DNA of 31,711 nt from Opitutaceae bacterium UBA2377 (GTDB lineage Bacteria > Verrucomicrobiota > Verrucomicrobiia > Opitutales > Opitutaceae): assembly GCA_002344205.1 (NCBI GenBank), contig DDSZ01000036.1, positions 1 through 31,711 of the forward strand, written 5' to 3'. The position numbers and the translations under genes are program-made. Shown here piece after piece: positions 15,960 through 24,094 of this stretch. How positions within the stretch are numbered: the first letter of the stretch is position 1; the number at the start of each line of letters is the position of its first letter. Under the pieces are notes generated by a model. It was not told the origin of the DNA. It worked only from the letters and a program-made list of their open reading frames with translations, and ran no database searches.

Positions 15960-17786
15960 TCACATCCGGCAGATCAGGAGCTCGCGCTCGAACATCATTT
16001 CCTTCGGCAGGTGGGCGTGCAGGTCGATGAAGAGCTCTTCATGGCCGAGGACCTCGGCACGCCAGGCCTGACGGTCAAAGGCCTGCATCGCCTCGAACTT
16101 CTCGCGCGGGTAGTCCAGCCCCTGCCACTCGATGTCCTGGTAGCGCGGCATCCAGCCGATGGGCGTTTCCTTTGCCCGGCCGCCGGCGCGCACGCGGTCC
16201 ACGATCCATTTGAGAACCCGCATGTTCTCCGAGAAACCCGGCCACATGAATTTTCCGTCCTGATCCTTGCGGAACCAGTTCACGTGGAAAATGCGCGGCG
16301 TCTCCGTGAGGTTGCGCTGCATGTTGATCCAGTGGCGGAAGTAGTCGCCCATGTTGTAGCCACAGAAGGGCAGCATCGCCATGGGATCGCGGCGGACTTT
16401 GCCGATGGTGCCGGCCGCGGCCGCGGTCATCTCCGAACCGACCGTCGCACCGACATAGACGCCGCTGCTCCAGTTGAAGGCCTGGTAAACCAGCGGCATC
16501 GTGGTCGCGCGCCGCCCGCCGAAGACGATGGCGTGGATCGGCACGCCCTCGGGCGCCTCCCACGCAGGATCCATCGTCGGACACTGCACGGCCGGGGCGG
16601 TGAAACGCGAATTCGGGTGCGCGGCCTTCGCACCGGTGGCCTTGGCGATCTCCGGCGTCCATTTGTTGCCGCGCCAGTCGAGACATTCGGCCGGCGGGGT
16701 GTCGGTCATGTCCTCCCACCACACGCCGCCGTCGGGGGTGAGCGCCACGTTCGTGAAGATGGTGTTCTTCGCGAGCGCGGCCATGGCGTTGGGATTGGTC
16801 TTCATCGACGTGCCCGGGGCCACGCCAAAGAAGCCGGCTTCGGGGTTGATCGCGCGCAGGCGGCCGTTGGCGTCGGGTTTGATCCACGCGATGTCGTCGC
16901 CCACGGTCCACACCTTCCAGCCCTTCTTCGCAAAGGCCGGCGGCGGGATGAGCATGGCGAAGTTGGTCTTGCCGCAGGCGCTGGGGAACGCGGCGGCGAC
17001 GTAGGTCTTTTTGCCCTGCGGGTTTTCGACGCCGAGGATGAGCATGTGCTCGGCCATCCAGCCCTCGTCGCGCGCCATCGCGCTGGCGATACGGAGCGCG
17101 AAACATTTTTTCCCCAGCAGCGCATTGCCGCCATAGCCGGAGCCGTAGCTCCAGATCTCGCGGGTCTCGGGGAAGTGGACGATGTATTTCTCCTTGTTGC
17201 ACGGCCACGGCACGTCCTTCTGGCCTTTCTTCAACGGGGCGCCGACGGAGTGCAGGCAGGGCACGACGCGCTTCCGGTCCTTGTCGATCAGGGCGAAGAC
17301 CGGTTTCCCGATGCGGGCCATGATGCGCATGTTGACCACCGCGTAGGGCGAGTCGGTGAGCTGCACGCCGATCTGCGACATCGGCGAACCCACGGGGCCC
17401 ATGCTGAACGCGAGCACATACATCGTGCGGCCCCGCATGCAGCCGGCGAAGACCTCGCGGAGCTTCTTCCGCATCTCGTAGGGATTGACCCAGTTGTTGG
17501 TCGGCCCCGCGGCCTCCTTCGAAAGCGAACAGATGTAGGTGCGGTCCTCGACGCGCGCGACGTCGCTCTCATCGCTGCGGGCGTAGTAGCAGCCCGGCCA
17601 TTGCTTCTGGTTGAGCTTGATGAAGGTGCCGCCGCGCACCAACTGCGCGCACAACGCGTCGTATTCCGGCTTGGAGCCGTCCACCCAGTGGATCGCATCC
17701 GGCCGGCACAGCTCGGCCATCTTCTTCACCCACCGCAACAGGTGGACATTGGTGCTGAGGGGCGTGGCGGGGTTGCGCGTTTTCAT
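15960..17786 (-). CDS. pckG: Phosphoenolpyruvate carboxykinase, GTP-type
   Basis: 608 residues from the ATG at 17786, matching the usual 600-620 of this family. The frame is open to 17891, but that would overlap the upstream CDF gene and adds non-homologous residues. The enzyme converts oxaloacetate and GTP to PEP, CO2 and GDP in the cytosol, a first step of gluconeogenesis (EC 4.1.1.32). Visible motifs: the kinase-1a P-loop '[12 protein letters not shown]' (267-278) with the family's reactive Cys271; '[13 protein letters not shown]' (kinase-2 region); '[19 protein letters not shown]'; and '[20 protein letters not shown]'. These place it in the GTP class, not the ATP class. It is 16 bp upstream of the sigma factor gene. 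About 100 bp separate it from the CDF gene; no obvious promoter was identified. Confidence 0.97.
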   Translation of the reverse strand: MKTRNPATPLSTNVHLLRWVKKMAELCRPDAIHWVDGSKPEYDALCAQLVRGGTFIKLNQKQWPGCYYARSDESDVARVEDRTYICSLSKEAAGPTNNWVNPYEMRKKLREVFAGCMRGRTMYVLAFSMGPVGSPMSQIGVQLTDSPYAVVNMRIMARIGKPVFALIDKDRKRVVPCLHSVGAPLKKGQKDVPWPCNKEKYIVHFPETREIWSYGSGYGGNALLGKKCFALRIASAMARDEGWMAEHMLILGVENPQGKKTYVAAAFPSACGKTNFAMLIPPPAFAKKGWKVWTVGDDIAWIKPDANGRLRAINPEAGFFGVAPGTSMKTNPNAMAALAKNTIFTNVALTPDGGVWWEDMTDTPPAECLDWRGNKWTPEIAKATGAKAAHPNSRFTAPAVQCPTMDPAWEAPEGVPIHAIVFGGRRATTMPLVYQAFNWSSGVYVGATVGSEMTAAAAGTIGKVRRDPMAMLPFCGYNMGDYFRHWINMQRNLTETPRIFHVNWFRKDQDGKFMWPGFSENMRVLKWIVDRVRAGGRAKETPIGWMPRYQDIEWQGLDYPREKFEAMQAFDRQAWRAEVLGHEELFIDLHAHLPKEMMFERELLICRM

Positions 17787-17887
17787 GGCCCCATGCTGGA
17801 CCCCCCGCCGCGCCGGGCCAACCGCAAAACCCGCCGTCCGGGCGAAATCATCGGGCGTGTTGGCCCGCATAAGCAGGCCCGTCGCCG

Positions 17888-18796
17888 TCACTCCATCGGC
17901 TCCACGTGCACCGAGACATCCGTGATGCCGTGGGGGGCGGAGGCCAGCAGCGCATCCTTAACCGCATGCGCGATGTCGTGGCCCTCGCGGACCGTGAGGT
18001 TGCCGTCCACGCGCACCTGGATGTCCACCAAATGGTTGAGCCCGCTCTTGCGCACGCGGCATTTGTCGAGCGCCGCGACGCCGGGCACGGCCAGCGCGAT
18101 GGTCCGCACCTCCTGCTCCACGGCCGGCGCCACGGCAACATCCATCACATCACCCACCGCGCGGTTGAACATCACCACGCCGTTCACCGCGATGACCACG
18201 CAGGCCAGCAACGCCGCCCAGTCATCGGCCGCCTCGTAGCCCTCCCCGCCCAGCAGCGCGATGCTGATGCCGATAAACGCCGCCGCGGACGTAAGCGCAT
18301 CCGACCAGTGATGCAACGCCTCCGCCCCCAGCGCAGTGCTGCCCGCCTCCTCGCCGGCCGTCCGCATCCGCCGGGAATACCAGGCCTTCGCCGCGATCAC
18401 CCCCGCCAACAAAACCAACGTCCACCATGCCGGCGCCTGGTGCGGCGTGATAATCTCCTTCACCGCATGCCAGGCAATCCAGCCCGCCGCCGCGAGCACG
18501 AAGACCGCCACCGCCAAGGCCGCCAGCGGCTCGGCTTTCCCGTGTCCGTAGGGGTGATCCTCATCCGGCGGCTGGGCCGCGACGCGGAACCCCGCCCACA
18601 CCAGCGCGGAGGAGAGTATGTCCAGCAGCGACTCAACCCCGTCGGCGATCAGCGCATAGGTGTTGCCCAAAATCCCGCCGGCAAACTTCACCGCCGCCAG
18701 CAGCGCATTCAACAGGATGCCGCGCAGCACCAGCCGCGCCCCGGCATAGGCGCGCTCCCGGGCTAGGGAATGGTGGGATGGCAGAGGCGAAGTCAC
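17888..18796 (-). CDS. Cation diffusion facilitator family transporter
   Basis: 302 residues from a GTG at 18796, preceded by AGGA 4 nt upstream. The CDF core is visible: TM1 at about 25-45, TM2 with '[17 protein letters not shown]' (D52 in the metal site), the cytosolic '[14 protein letters not shown]' loop (81-94), further TM segments, and TM5 with 'HHWSDALTS' (H162 and D166 of the tetrahedral site). The C-terminal cytosolic dimerisation domain (about 215-302) has the alternating beta/alpha pattern '[20 protein letters not shown]'. Family members export divalent metals (Zn, Fe, Mn, Co, Ni) by proton exchange at the inner membrane. The second TM2 ligand is not the usual Asp (residues 55-56 are E-S), so the metal cannot be predicted. 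It is divergent from the ACT-domain gene, with 85 bp between starts. Confidence 0.93.
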   Translation of the reverse strand: MTSPLPSHHSLARERAYAGARLVLRGILLNALLAAVKFAGGILGNTYALIADGVESLLDILSSALVWAGFRVAAQPPDEDHPYGHGKAEPLAALAVAVFVLAAAGWIAWHAVKEIITPHQAPAWWTLVLLAGVIAAKAWYSRRMRTAGEEAGSTALGAEALHHWSDALTSAAAFIGISIALLGGEGYEAADDWAALLACVVIAVNGVVMFNRAVGDVMDVAVAPAVEQEVRTIALAVPGVAALDKCRVRKSGLNHLVDIQVRVDGNLTVREGHDIAHAVKDALLASAPHGITDVSVHVEPME

Positions 18797-18881
18797 GCTG
18801 TCCTAGTAGGTCGGCGCCCGGCCCTGAAGCGAGGCCGCAATTGACCCCGCCGGGCCGCCGGCCCAAGCTGACCGTGCTTCC

Positions 18882-19337
18882 ATGGACGCCCCCGGCACCG
18901 TTACCGCCACCGATCCCGTGATCCAATTCTCGGTCTTCGCCGAGAACCGCGTCGGCCGCCTGCACGACCTGACCGCGCTCCTGAAGGAAAATCTAGTCCA
19001 TGTCATGGCCATGACCGTGCTCGATACGACCGACAGCGCCATCATCCGCATCATCGTGGACGACGTGGAGAAGGCCCGCGAGCTGCTCGTGAACAATGAT
19101 TTTCCCTACACCGAGTGCGAGGTGCTGGCGGTGGAGATCAACGACGAGTCAGAACTCCGCGGCGTGCTCGCGGCCCTGCTGGAAGCCGAGATCAACGTCC
19201 ATTACCTTTACAGCTTCATCAAGCGCCCCAAGGGCAAGAGCGCCCTCGCCATCAACGCGGAGGATGCCGACATCGGTGCGCAGTCGCTCAACCGCCGCGG
19301 TTACCGCGTGCTGACCCGCCGCGACATCTCGCGCTGA
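18882..19337 (+). CDS. Tandem ACT-domain protein
   Basis: 151 residues made of two ACT-type beta-alpha-beta units. The first covers about 14-75 ('IQFSVFAENRVGRLHDLTAL', 'AIIRIIVDDVEKARELLV'), the second about 80-148 ('VLAVEINDESELRGVLAALL', 'INVHYLYSFI'). ACT domains bind small ligands, usually amino acids, and regulate metabolism. With no catalytic or DNA-binding domain attached, this is probably a stand-alone ligand sensor. Similar free-standing ACT proteins occur beside amino-acid or acetate metabolism genes, but nothing adjacent here reveals its partner. The ATG lies 85 bp from the divergent CDF gene's start; a composite palindromic repeat begins 24 bp after its stop. Confidence 0.88.
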   Translation: MDAPGTVTATDPVIQFSVFAENRVGRLHDLTALLKENLVHVMAMTVLDTTDSAIIRIIVDDVEKARELLVNNDFPYTECEVLAVEINDESELRGVLAALLEAEINVHYLYSFIKRPKGKSALAINAEDADIGAQSLNRRGYRVLTRRDISR

Positions 19338-19360
19338 TGGCGCGTCGAAAAACAGCCTTG

Positions 19361-19512
19361 AGGTAGGGCCTGACTCGCCAAAGGCGAGCAAGCCCTTGTG
19401 CGCCGCCGGTGCATCCGGGCAGGCCGTGATCGCTTCCGTCAATATATGTTCAGTCGGTCCGCTCAGCCTGTCCGCCATAGCCTTGGCGACGGCGGAAGAT
19501 CGGACCCTACCT
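19361..19512. repeat. Interspersed palindromic repeat, long composite copy (A)
   Basis: The ends AGGTAGGG (19361-19368) and CCCTACCT (19505-19512) are perfect inverted repeats, shared with three shorter copies further right. The interior carries extra hairpins, CTCGCC-AAA-GGCGAG near 19374 and CCGCC...GGCGG near 19471-19496. It fills most of the 211-bp gap between convergent genes, so it could also act as a bidirectional terminator. Confidence 0.65.
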
Positions 19513-19548
19513 TTTGCGGCGGCCTTCGAGAACCGGTAGTCGGCCCGC

Positions 19549-20040
19549 TCACAGCGGCACCATCCGGTCGGCGTCGAGGTGGTAGATGCCCACCAGGTAG
19601 CCGTGCTCAAACATGGCACCGACCTTGAAGTCACCGTAGAAGGCCACCGGCACATCGAGCAGCGGGCGCACGCCCTTGCGCAGCTTGATGACCACCCAGT
19701 CGTTCATGTTGGGGATGATGCCGTAGCAGCACATCATCTGGTCGCGCATGAGCAGCAACTCGGTGACCAGTCCGCCATCCATCTTCACCGGCAACATGAA
19801 GCCGGCCACGATCGCCTTCTTCCCGCTCCAGGATTTTACCTCCGCCGGGATCTGCTCTTCGCCGCTCGGCAACGGGCCGTTGGGATCCGCCGCCGGATCG
19901 TAGGGCGGCGCCACGAAGCGGTAACCGGCCAGCCGGTCAAAACCGAGCTGTAGGTAGCCGTCTTTAGTCACCGCCGGCGCCGCACCGAGCGGGGCGGTGA
20001 GAATCAGAACCAGCAGGGAAAGCAACCGGAGGCGTGCCAT
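19549..20040 (-). CDS. DUF3299 family exported protein
   Basis: 163 residues from the ATG at 20040; a GTG six codons upstream is less likely because the signal peptide starts 'MARLRLLSLLVLILTAPLGA' here. The mature protein carries the pattern I recognise as DUF3299: 'KAIVAGFMLPVKMDGGLVTE' then 'MRDQMMCCYGIIPNMNDWVV', with the adjacent cysteines C104-C105. No function is established for the family. Periplasmic location follows from the signal peptide. It is the last gene of a minus-strand run (48 bp after the amidohydrolase stop), and its end faces the ACT gene across the composite repeat. It has no obvious link to the sugar-oxidation genes upstream. Confidence 0.8.
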   Translation of the reverse strand: MARLRLLSLLVLILTAPLGAAPAVTKDGYLQLGFDRLAGYRFVAPPYDPAADPNGPLPSGEEQIPAEVKSWSGKKAIVAGFMLPVKMDGGLVTELLLMRDQMMCCYGIIPNMNDWVVIKLRKGVRPLLDVPVAFYGDFKVGAMFEHGYLVGIYHLDADRMVPL

Positions 20041-20088
20041 GTTCGCTTCATTGAACACGACCCGCCCCGGCCGTCAAATGCGGTCCGC

Positions 20089-20940
20089 TCACACCCGGTA
20101 AAACGCCTCGGCGTTGCGGACGTAGAGCCGGTGCATCTCGTCGGGCGAGGCACCCTTGAGTGCGTCATCCACGGTGTTGACCCACCGCGGGTAGTCGGTC
20201 GCCTGCGTGGAGACGGGCCAGTCGCCGCCGAAGATCGTGCGGTCGAAGCCAAAACAATCGATCACATGGTCGATGTAGGGGCGCAGGTCGGCCGCGGTCC
20301 ATTGCTGGAAATCCGCCTCGGTCGCGAGGCCGGAGAGCTTGCACCACACGTTGGGAAACTTCGCTAGTTCGCGCATCTCCGCCCGCCAAGGATCGAGCAG
20401 CCCGGCCTTGATGTCGGGCTTCGCGATGTGGTCCATGATGAACTTCACGTTCGGGCACTGCCGCACGAGTTTCAGCGTGTTTGCGAGCTGCTTGTGATTG
20501 ATGCACAGGTCGAAGCTCAGCCCGTGCCGCGGCAGCAGTTGCACGCCGCGCACGAAGCCGGGCCGGAGGCAAAATTCCGGGTCGGCCTCAAATTGGATGA
20601 TGCGGCGGATGCCCTTGATGAGAGGATTTGCCGCGAGCCGCGCGAGGTCGGCCTCGGCCGCATCGCCCTTCTCCAGCGGTGCCCACGGCACGATACCGCG
20701 GATGCGCGGGTCCACGCGCGAAACTTCCGTCACCCAGTCGGCTTCAACCTGAAATTGCGCGGGGTCGCACTCACACTGCAGGAACACCATCTTGGCCACC
20801 TGCACGGGGCCGCAGGCCCGGCGGTATTCGTCGATGAGATGGTCGCGGTTGAGCAGGGGCACGCCCGCGAGCCACGGGTAGCGCAGGCGCTTGAGGTCCC
20901 AGATGTGGAGGTGGGTATCAACAATGGGGAAGTTGGGCAT
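20089..20940 (-). CDS. Amidohydrolase-2 family lactonase (L-fuconolactonase-like)
   Basis: 283 residues, the usual length for the COG3618 amidohydrolase group. N-terminal 'IVDTHLHIWD' gives the H10-x-H12 pair; 'IMDHIAKPDIK' (H171) and the late barrel Asp in 'IFGGDWPVS' (D240) match the group. Members hydrolyse sugar-acid lactones (L-fuconolactone, L-rhamnonolactone, 4-sulfomuconolactone) or related C-C or C-N bonds, often with little or no metal. The neighbouring SDR and zinc dehydrogenase could supply a lactone by oxidising an aldose, so a lactonase role in the cytoplasm is the best inference; the sugar is not identifiable from sequence. No signal peptide. It follows the hydroxyacid dehydrogenase gene by 70 bp. 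Confidence 0.88.
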   Translation of the reverse strand: MPNFPIVDTHLHIWDLKRLRYPWLAGVPLLNRDHLIDEYRRACGPVQVAKMVFLQCECDPAQFQVEADWVTEVSRVDPRIRGIVPWAPLEKGDAAEADLARLAANPLIKGIRRIIQFEADPEFCLRPGFVRGVQLLPRHGLSFDLCINHKQLANTLKLVRQCPNVKFIMDHIAKPDIKAGLLDPWRAEMRELAKFPNVWCKLSGLATEADFQQWTAADLRPYIDHVIDCFGFDRTIFGGDWPVSTQATDYPRWVNTVDDALKGASPDEMHRLYVRNAEAFYRV

Positions 20941-21010
20941 GATGTAATTTTCGATTTTGGATTTGGGATTCCCGATTGGCCGGTGCTTTAAGCTTAGAGC
21001 TTAACGCTCA

Positions 21011-21970
21011 TCACTTGTTCACCTGGTTCTTGAGCGGCTCGCCGCGCAGACCGCGGACGGCCTCCTCGGCGGCGAGCTTTTGCAAACGCGGGATGCTGCT
21101 TTCGCTATACCAGGCCACGTGCGAGGTGAGCAGCGCGCGCGGCGCGGCGCGCAGCGGGTGGTCGGCGGGGAACGGCTCCGTCTCGAACACGTCGAGACCC
21201 GCACCCGCGATCACACCGTCGTGCAGGGCCTGCGCGAGGGCCGGCGTGTCGATCAGCGGGCCGCGGGCCGTGTTCACAACGATCGCGGTCTTCTTCATCT
21301 CGGCGAGCCGCGCAGCGTTCACGAAGTGTTTGGTCTCGGGAATCAGGGGCAGGTGGAGCGAGAGGATGTCGGCCCGCGTAAAAAGGTCCTCAATCTCCAC
21401 TTTTTCCACGCCCTCCATCGCCATGATGTCGGAAGGGACAAAGGGATCGTAGGCAATCCGCTTGCCGTCGAAGCCGCGCATCATCGCGTGCGCGGAGCGC
21501 GCGATACGGCCGAAGCCCGCGGTCGCAAAGGTCATCTCGCGCAGCGAGGGCATGGGGCGGTCGGGCACGATTTTCCAGGTGCCGGCGCGCAACCGGGCGT
21601 CGATCTGCGGAAGCTGGCGCGCCAGCGCGAGCGCGAGCGACACCGCGTGCTCCGCCACCTCGTGCACGCCGTAGTCGGGCACGTTGCAGACGGCGATGCC
21701 GCGCGACTTGGCCGCGGCAAGGTCCACGTTGTCCACCCCGATGCCGTAGCGGACGATGACCTTGCATTTCGCCAGCGCCGCGATGACCGCGGCATTGACC
21801 GGCGCCCATTGCACCAGCAGCGCGTCCGCCTCCCGGGCCGCGGCGATGATTTCCTCGGGGGTCTTGCATTGCGCGACGACGAGCCCGACGCCGGCGGCGG
21901 CGAAGGTGCTTTCCTCGTGGCGAAGGTTGGGGAAACCGTGATCGGTGATGACTGCGCGGAGCTGGGACAT
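21011..21970 (-). CDS. D-isomer-specific 2-hydroxyacid dehydrogenase family protein
   Basis: 319 residues. Substrate-binding half at about 1-105 and 285-319; NAD-binding half between. The dinucleotide loop reads 'ATAGFGRIAR' (149-158), with Ala157 where many members have the last Gly. The catalytic set is visible as R236 in 'VVNTARGPLIDTPAL', Glu in 'GLDVFETEP' (263/265) and H284 in 'LTSHVAWYSE'. Resemblance to the CtBP-like/phosphoglycerate dehydrogenase branch is by eye. The enzyme would interconvert a 2-keto acid and a 2-hydroxy acid with NAD(P)H, which fits a step in sugar-acid catabolism. It is 22 bp downstream of the SDR gene, so the two are probably co-transcribed. Confidence 0.92.
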   Translation of the reverse strand: MSQLRAVITDHGFPNLRHEESTFAAAGVGLVVAQCKTPEEIIAAAREADALLVQWAPVNAAVIAALAKCKVIVRYGIGVDNVDLAAAKSRGIAVCNVPDYGVHEVAEHAVSLALALARQLPQIDARLRAGTWKIVPDRPMPSLREMTFATAGFGRIARSAHAMMRGFDGKRIAYDPFVPSDIMAMEGVEKVEIEDLFTRADILSLHLPLIPETKHFVNAARLAEMKKTAIVVNTARGPLIDTPALAQALHDGVIAGAGLDVFETEPFPADHPLRAAPRALLTSHVAWYSESSIPRLQKLAAEEAVRGLRGEPLKNQVNK

Positions 21971-21992
21971 GAATCTGGTGTGAAGGTGGGAG

Positions 21993-22820
21993 TTACTTGG
22001 AGCCGGCGATCTTGCTCGTCTGGCCGAGCCCCTCGGGGCCGATGCCGTTGTAGCCGCCGTCCACGGGCAGATCAGTGCCGGTGATGAACGAGGCGTCGTC
22101 GCTCAGCAAAAAGAGCGCGGGGCCGGCCATCTCGACCGGGTGGCCCATGCGCCCGAGCATGTGATACTGCCCCCAGATGGGGTCGAATTTCGACCGGTCG
22201 CCGCCGGCGGCCTTGTCCACTTCGCGCGTCCAGATCCAGCCGGGGCTGATGCTGTTGACGCGGATGTTGTGCGGCGCGAGATCGAGCGCGGCGCAGCGCG
22301 TGAGCTGGGTGACGGCGCCCTTCGCGGTGTTGTAGGTCCAGCGGTTGGGCTGGGCGACCCAGGAGGAGATGCTGGATACATTCACCACCGCACCGCCGCC
22401 GGCCTTCTTCATTTCTTCGGACGCGAGCTGGATCATCAGCGCGAAGCCAAAGGGCCCGACGTTGAACGAATACAGGAAATCCTCGCGCGTGGCGTCGAGG
22501 CCCTTGGCGATGAAAGAGAACGCGTTGTTCACCAGATAATCGAGGCGGCCGTATTTCGCGACGGTCTCGGCCACGAGCCGGCGGCAAAACGCCTCCTCGG
22601 CCATGTCGCCGCCGACAATCAACGGATCGAAGCCGGCCGCGGCAAAGGCGCGCCGGCCGTCGTCGACATCCTTGGGCATGCCACTCACGGCGACCTGCGC
22701 GCCCTCGCGCAGCAGCTCCAGCGCAATGGCATGACCGATGCCGTTGGTGCCGCCGGTAACGAGCGCGACCTTGCCCTGAAAGCGGCCGGCGATGGGTTTG
22801 CGGGTGGGGTCTTTGATCAT
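21993..22820 (-). CDS. Short-chain dehydrogenase/reductase (classical SDR)
   Basis: 275 residues. Cofactor motif T22-GGTNGIG (22-29), 'NNA' at 98-100, catalytic Ser in 'NVSSIS' and the Y163-x-x-x-K167 pair in 'YNTAK', followed by 'RVNSISPGWIWT' and C-terminal 'DASFITGTDLPVDGGYNG'. These are the complete hallmarks of an active classical SDR. The family oxidises or reduces sugars, sugar acids, steroids and others; beside a lactonase-like gene, an aldose or keto-deoxy-sugar-acid dehydrogenase is likely. 'NNAFSF' instead of the usual 'NNAG' is a minor variation. It begins 128 bp after the zinc dehydrogenase stop; that gap holds repeat copy B, so it may have its own promoter. Confidence 0.93.
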   Translation of the reverse strand: MIKDPTRKPIAGRFQGKVALVTGGTNGIGHAIALELLREGAQVAVSGMPKDVDDGRRAFAAAGFDPLIVGGDMAEEAFCRRLVAETVAKYGRLDYLVNNAFSFIAKGLDATREDFLYSFNVGPFGFALMIQLASEEMKKAGGGAVVNVSSISSWVAQPNRWTYNTAKGAVTQLTRCAALDLAPHNIRVNSISPGWIWTREVDKAAGGDRSKFDPIWGQYHMLGRMGHPVEMAGPALFLLSDDASFITGTDLPVDGGYNGIGPEGLGQTSKIAGSK

Positions 22821-22862
22821 GGCGTAGCGGGGCTGTTAAAAGTCATCCCAACAATTGATGCC

Positions 22863-22909
22863 GGTAGGACCCGACCTCCGGGCGGGCCGCTCGGAGATCG
22901 GCCCCTACC
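22863..22909. repeat. Interspersed palindromic repeat, copy B
   Basis: This 47-bp unit starts GGTAGGACCCGACCTCCGGG and ends CGGAGATCGGCCCCTACC, and is strongly self-complementary (GGTAGG/CCTACC at the ends, CTCCG/CGGAG inside). It lies between the zinc dehydrogenase stop and the SDR start. The same core recurs at 29075 and 31672. Confidence 0.75.
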
Positions 22910-22948
22910 TTCAATCCATGTGTATCCGTGTCCATCTGTGGTAAAAAA

Positions 22949-23965
22949 TTACGGGCAGACGACCGCCTTGATGTCCGCGCCTTTCGCGGCGAGCATGCGC
23001 CGGAAGGCCGTCACGCCGTCTTCCAGCGAGAAACGCTGCACCCAGGAGAGGGTCTCGATCTTGCCGGCGGCCATCAGGTCGAGCGCCTGTTTGAGTTCCT
23101 CGATCGTCGCGGCGTAGGTGCCAAGCACCTGTTTTTCCGGCAGGGTGATTCCATAGGTGTCGAGGGTCACGGTGTTTTCGTGCAGGCCGATCCACACCGA
23201 GGCCCCGCCGGGGCGCAGGGCTTCCAGCGAGGTTTTCTTGGTGATTGCTCCGCCGACGGCATCGACCGTGAGATCCGCGCCCTCGCCGCCGGTTTCGGCG
23301 AGGATGACCTTGGCCACATCCTCCTCGCGGGGATTGATCACGCGCACCGCACCAAGCCGCTTTGCCACCGCCAACCGCTCGGGACTGAGATCGGCGACAT
23401 ACACGCGCGAACCGCGCAACACCTGCAGCGCCTGCTGGCAAAACAACCCGATCGGACCTGCGCCAATCACTAGGGCGGTGGCCGCCGGCAGGTGCCGGCT
23501 CACCCGCACCACATGGATGCCGTTGGCCATCGGCTCGGCCAGCGCGGCGGACTCGGCCGGCAGATTGTCCGGCCACGGAATGAGGCAGCGCGCGGGCACG
23601 TTGACGAATTCCGCAAAGGCGCCCGGCCGGTGCATGCCGAAGATCTGCCGCTCGGCGCACAGGTGCGTATCCCCGCGCGTGCAACGCACGCACTTGCCGC
23701 AGGGCACGAGGGAATTGCTCACCACGCGGGCACCGGGCTGCCAGCCGCGCACCTCCGCACCGACCTCGGCAATCGTGCCGCAAAACTCGTGACCCATCAC
23801 CAACGGCGGCGGCCGGCGCGGACTGCGGTTCTTGAACGACTCCAGCTCGCTGCCGCAGATGCCGCAGGCCGCGACCTTGAGCCGGACCTCGTCGGGTCGC
23901 GGCGGCACGACGTCAACGTCGCGAATTTCGAGCTGGTCAAACGCAGGGTAATGCAGGGCGCGCAT
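22949..23965 (-). CDS. Zinc-dependent alcohol/polyol dehydrogenase (MDR family)
   Basis: 338 residues from the ATG at 23965; the frame is open 13 codons further but homology starts with 'MRALHYPAFDQLEIRDV'. Catalytic zinc ligands are C34 ('ACGICGSE'), H59-E60 ('MGHEFCG') and E144. The structural zinc site is C89, C92, C95 and C103 ('VPCGKCVRCTRGDTHLC'). The Rossmann loop is G168-AGPIG. Members oxidise polyols or sugars with NAD(P) (threonine, sorbitol, L-idonate and galactitol dehydrogenases share this layout). The substrate is unknown; its position as first gene of the minus-strand oxidoreductase set suggests a hydroxyl oxidation of the sugar handled there. It is divergent from the first hydrolase-like gene, with 129 bp between starts. 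Confidence 0.93.
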   Translation of the reverse strand: MRALHYPAFDQLEIRDVDVVPPRPDEVRLKVAACGICGSELESFKNRSPRRPPPLVMGHEFCGTIAEVGAEVRGWQPGARVVSNSLVPCGKCVRCTRGDTHLCAERQIFGMHRPGAFAEFVNVPARCLIPWPDNLPAESAALAEPMANGIHVVRVSRHLPAATALVIGAGPIGLFCQQALQVLRGSRVYVADLSPERLAVAKRLGAVRVINPREEDVAKVILAETGGEGADLTVDAVGGAITKKTSLEALRPGGASVWIGLHENTVTLDTYGITLPEKQVLGTYAATIEELKQALDLMAAGKIETLSWVQRFSLEDGVTAFRRMLAAKGADIKAVVCP

Positions 23966-24053
23966 GGCTGGGCTTTCCGTGGCTTTCGTCGCCGGGAAAA
24001 GCAAGGGCTAATCGCCCTGAAAATTCGTGGCCGCCGCCGCTGACGCGCCGCGG

Positions 24054-24076
24054 GCTTGCGCTTTGGCCCGAAGCGC
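24054..24076 (+). promoter_or_regulatory. Leader element of hydrolase-like gene 1 (shared 11-mer plus hairpin)
   Basis: GCTTGCGCTTT (24054-24064) recurs exactly at 26652-26662, ahead of the paralogous gene. Overlapping it, GCGCTT (24058-24063) pairs with AAGCGC (24071-24076) around a 7-nt loop. It is 18 nt upstream of the ATG, so it is probably in the 5' leader. Confidence 0.35.
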
Positions 24077-24094
24077 GTTTCGCCCTTGGGTTCC

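Noticed and set aside
17787..17891. Upstream extension of pckG
   Set aside because: The extra 35 residues do not match the family's usual N-terminus, and the start would overlap the CDF gene's stop.
15843..18239. Plus-strand frame of about 800 codons opposite pckG and parts of its neighbours
   Set aside because: It spans several well-supported minus-strand genes, and its translation is His/Arg/Ala-rich without any domain. It is a GC-driven antisense frame.
20988..21004. Small hairpin TTAAGCT-TAG-AGCTTAA between the hydroxyacid dehydrogenase and amidohydrolase genes
   Set aside because: A weak A/T-rich 7-bp stem with a 3-nt loop inside a probable operon; no reason to call it a terminator.
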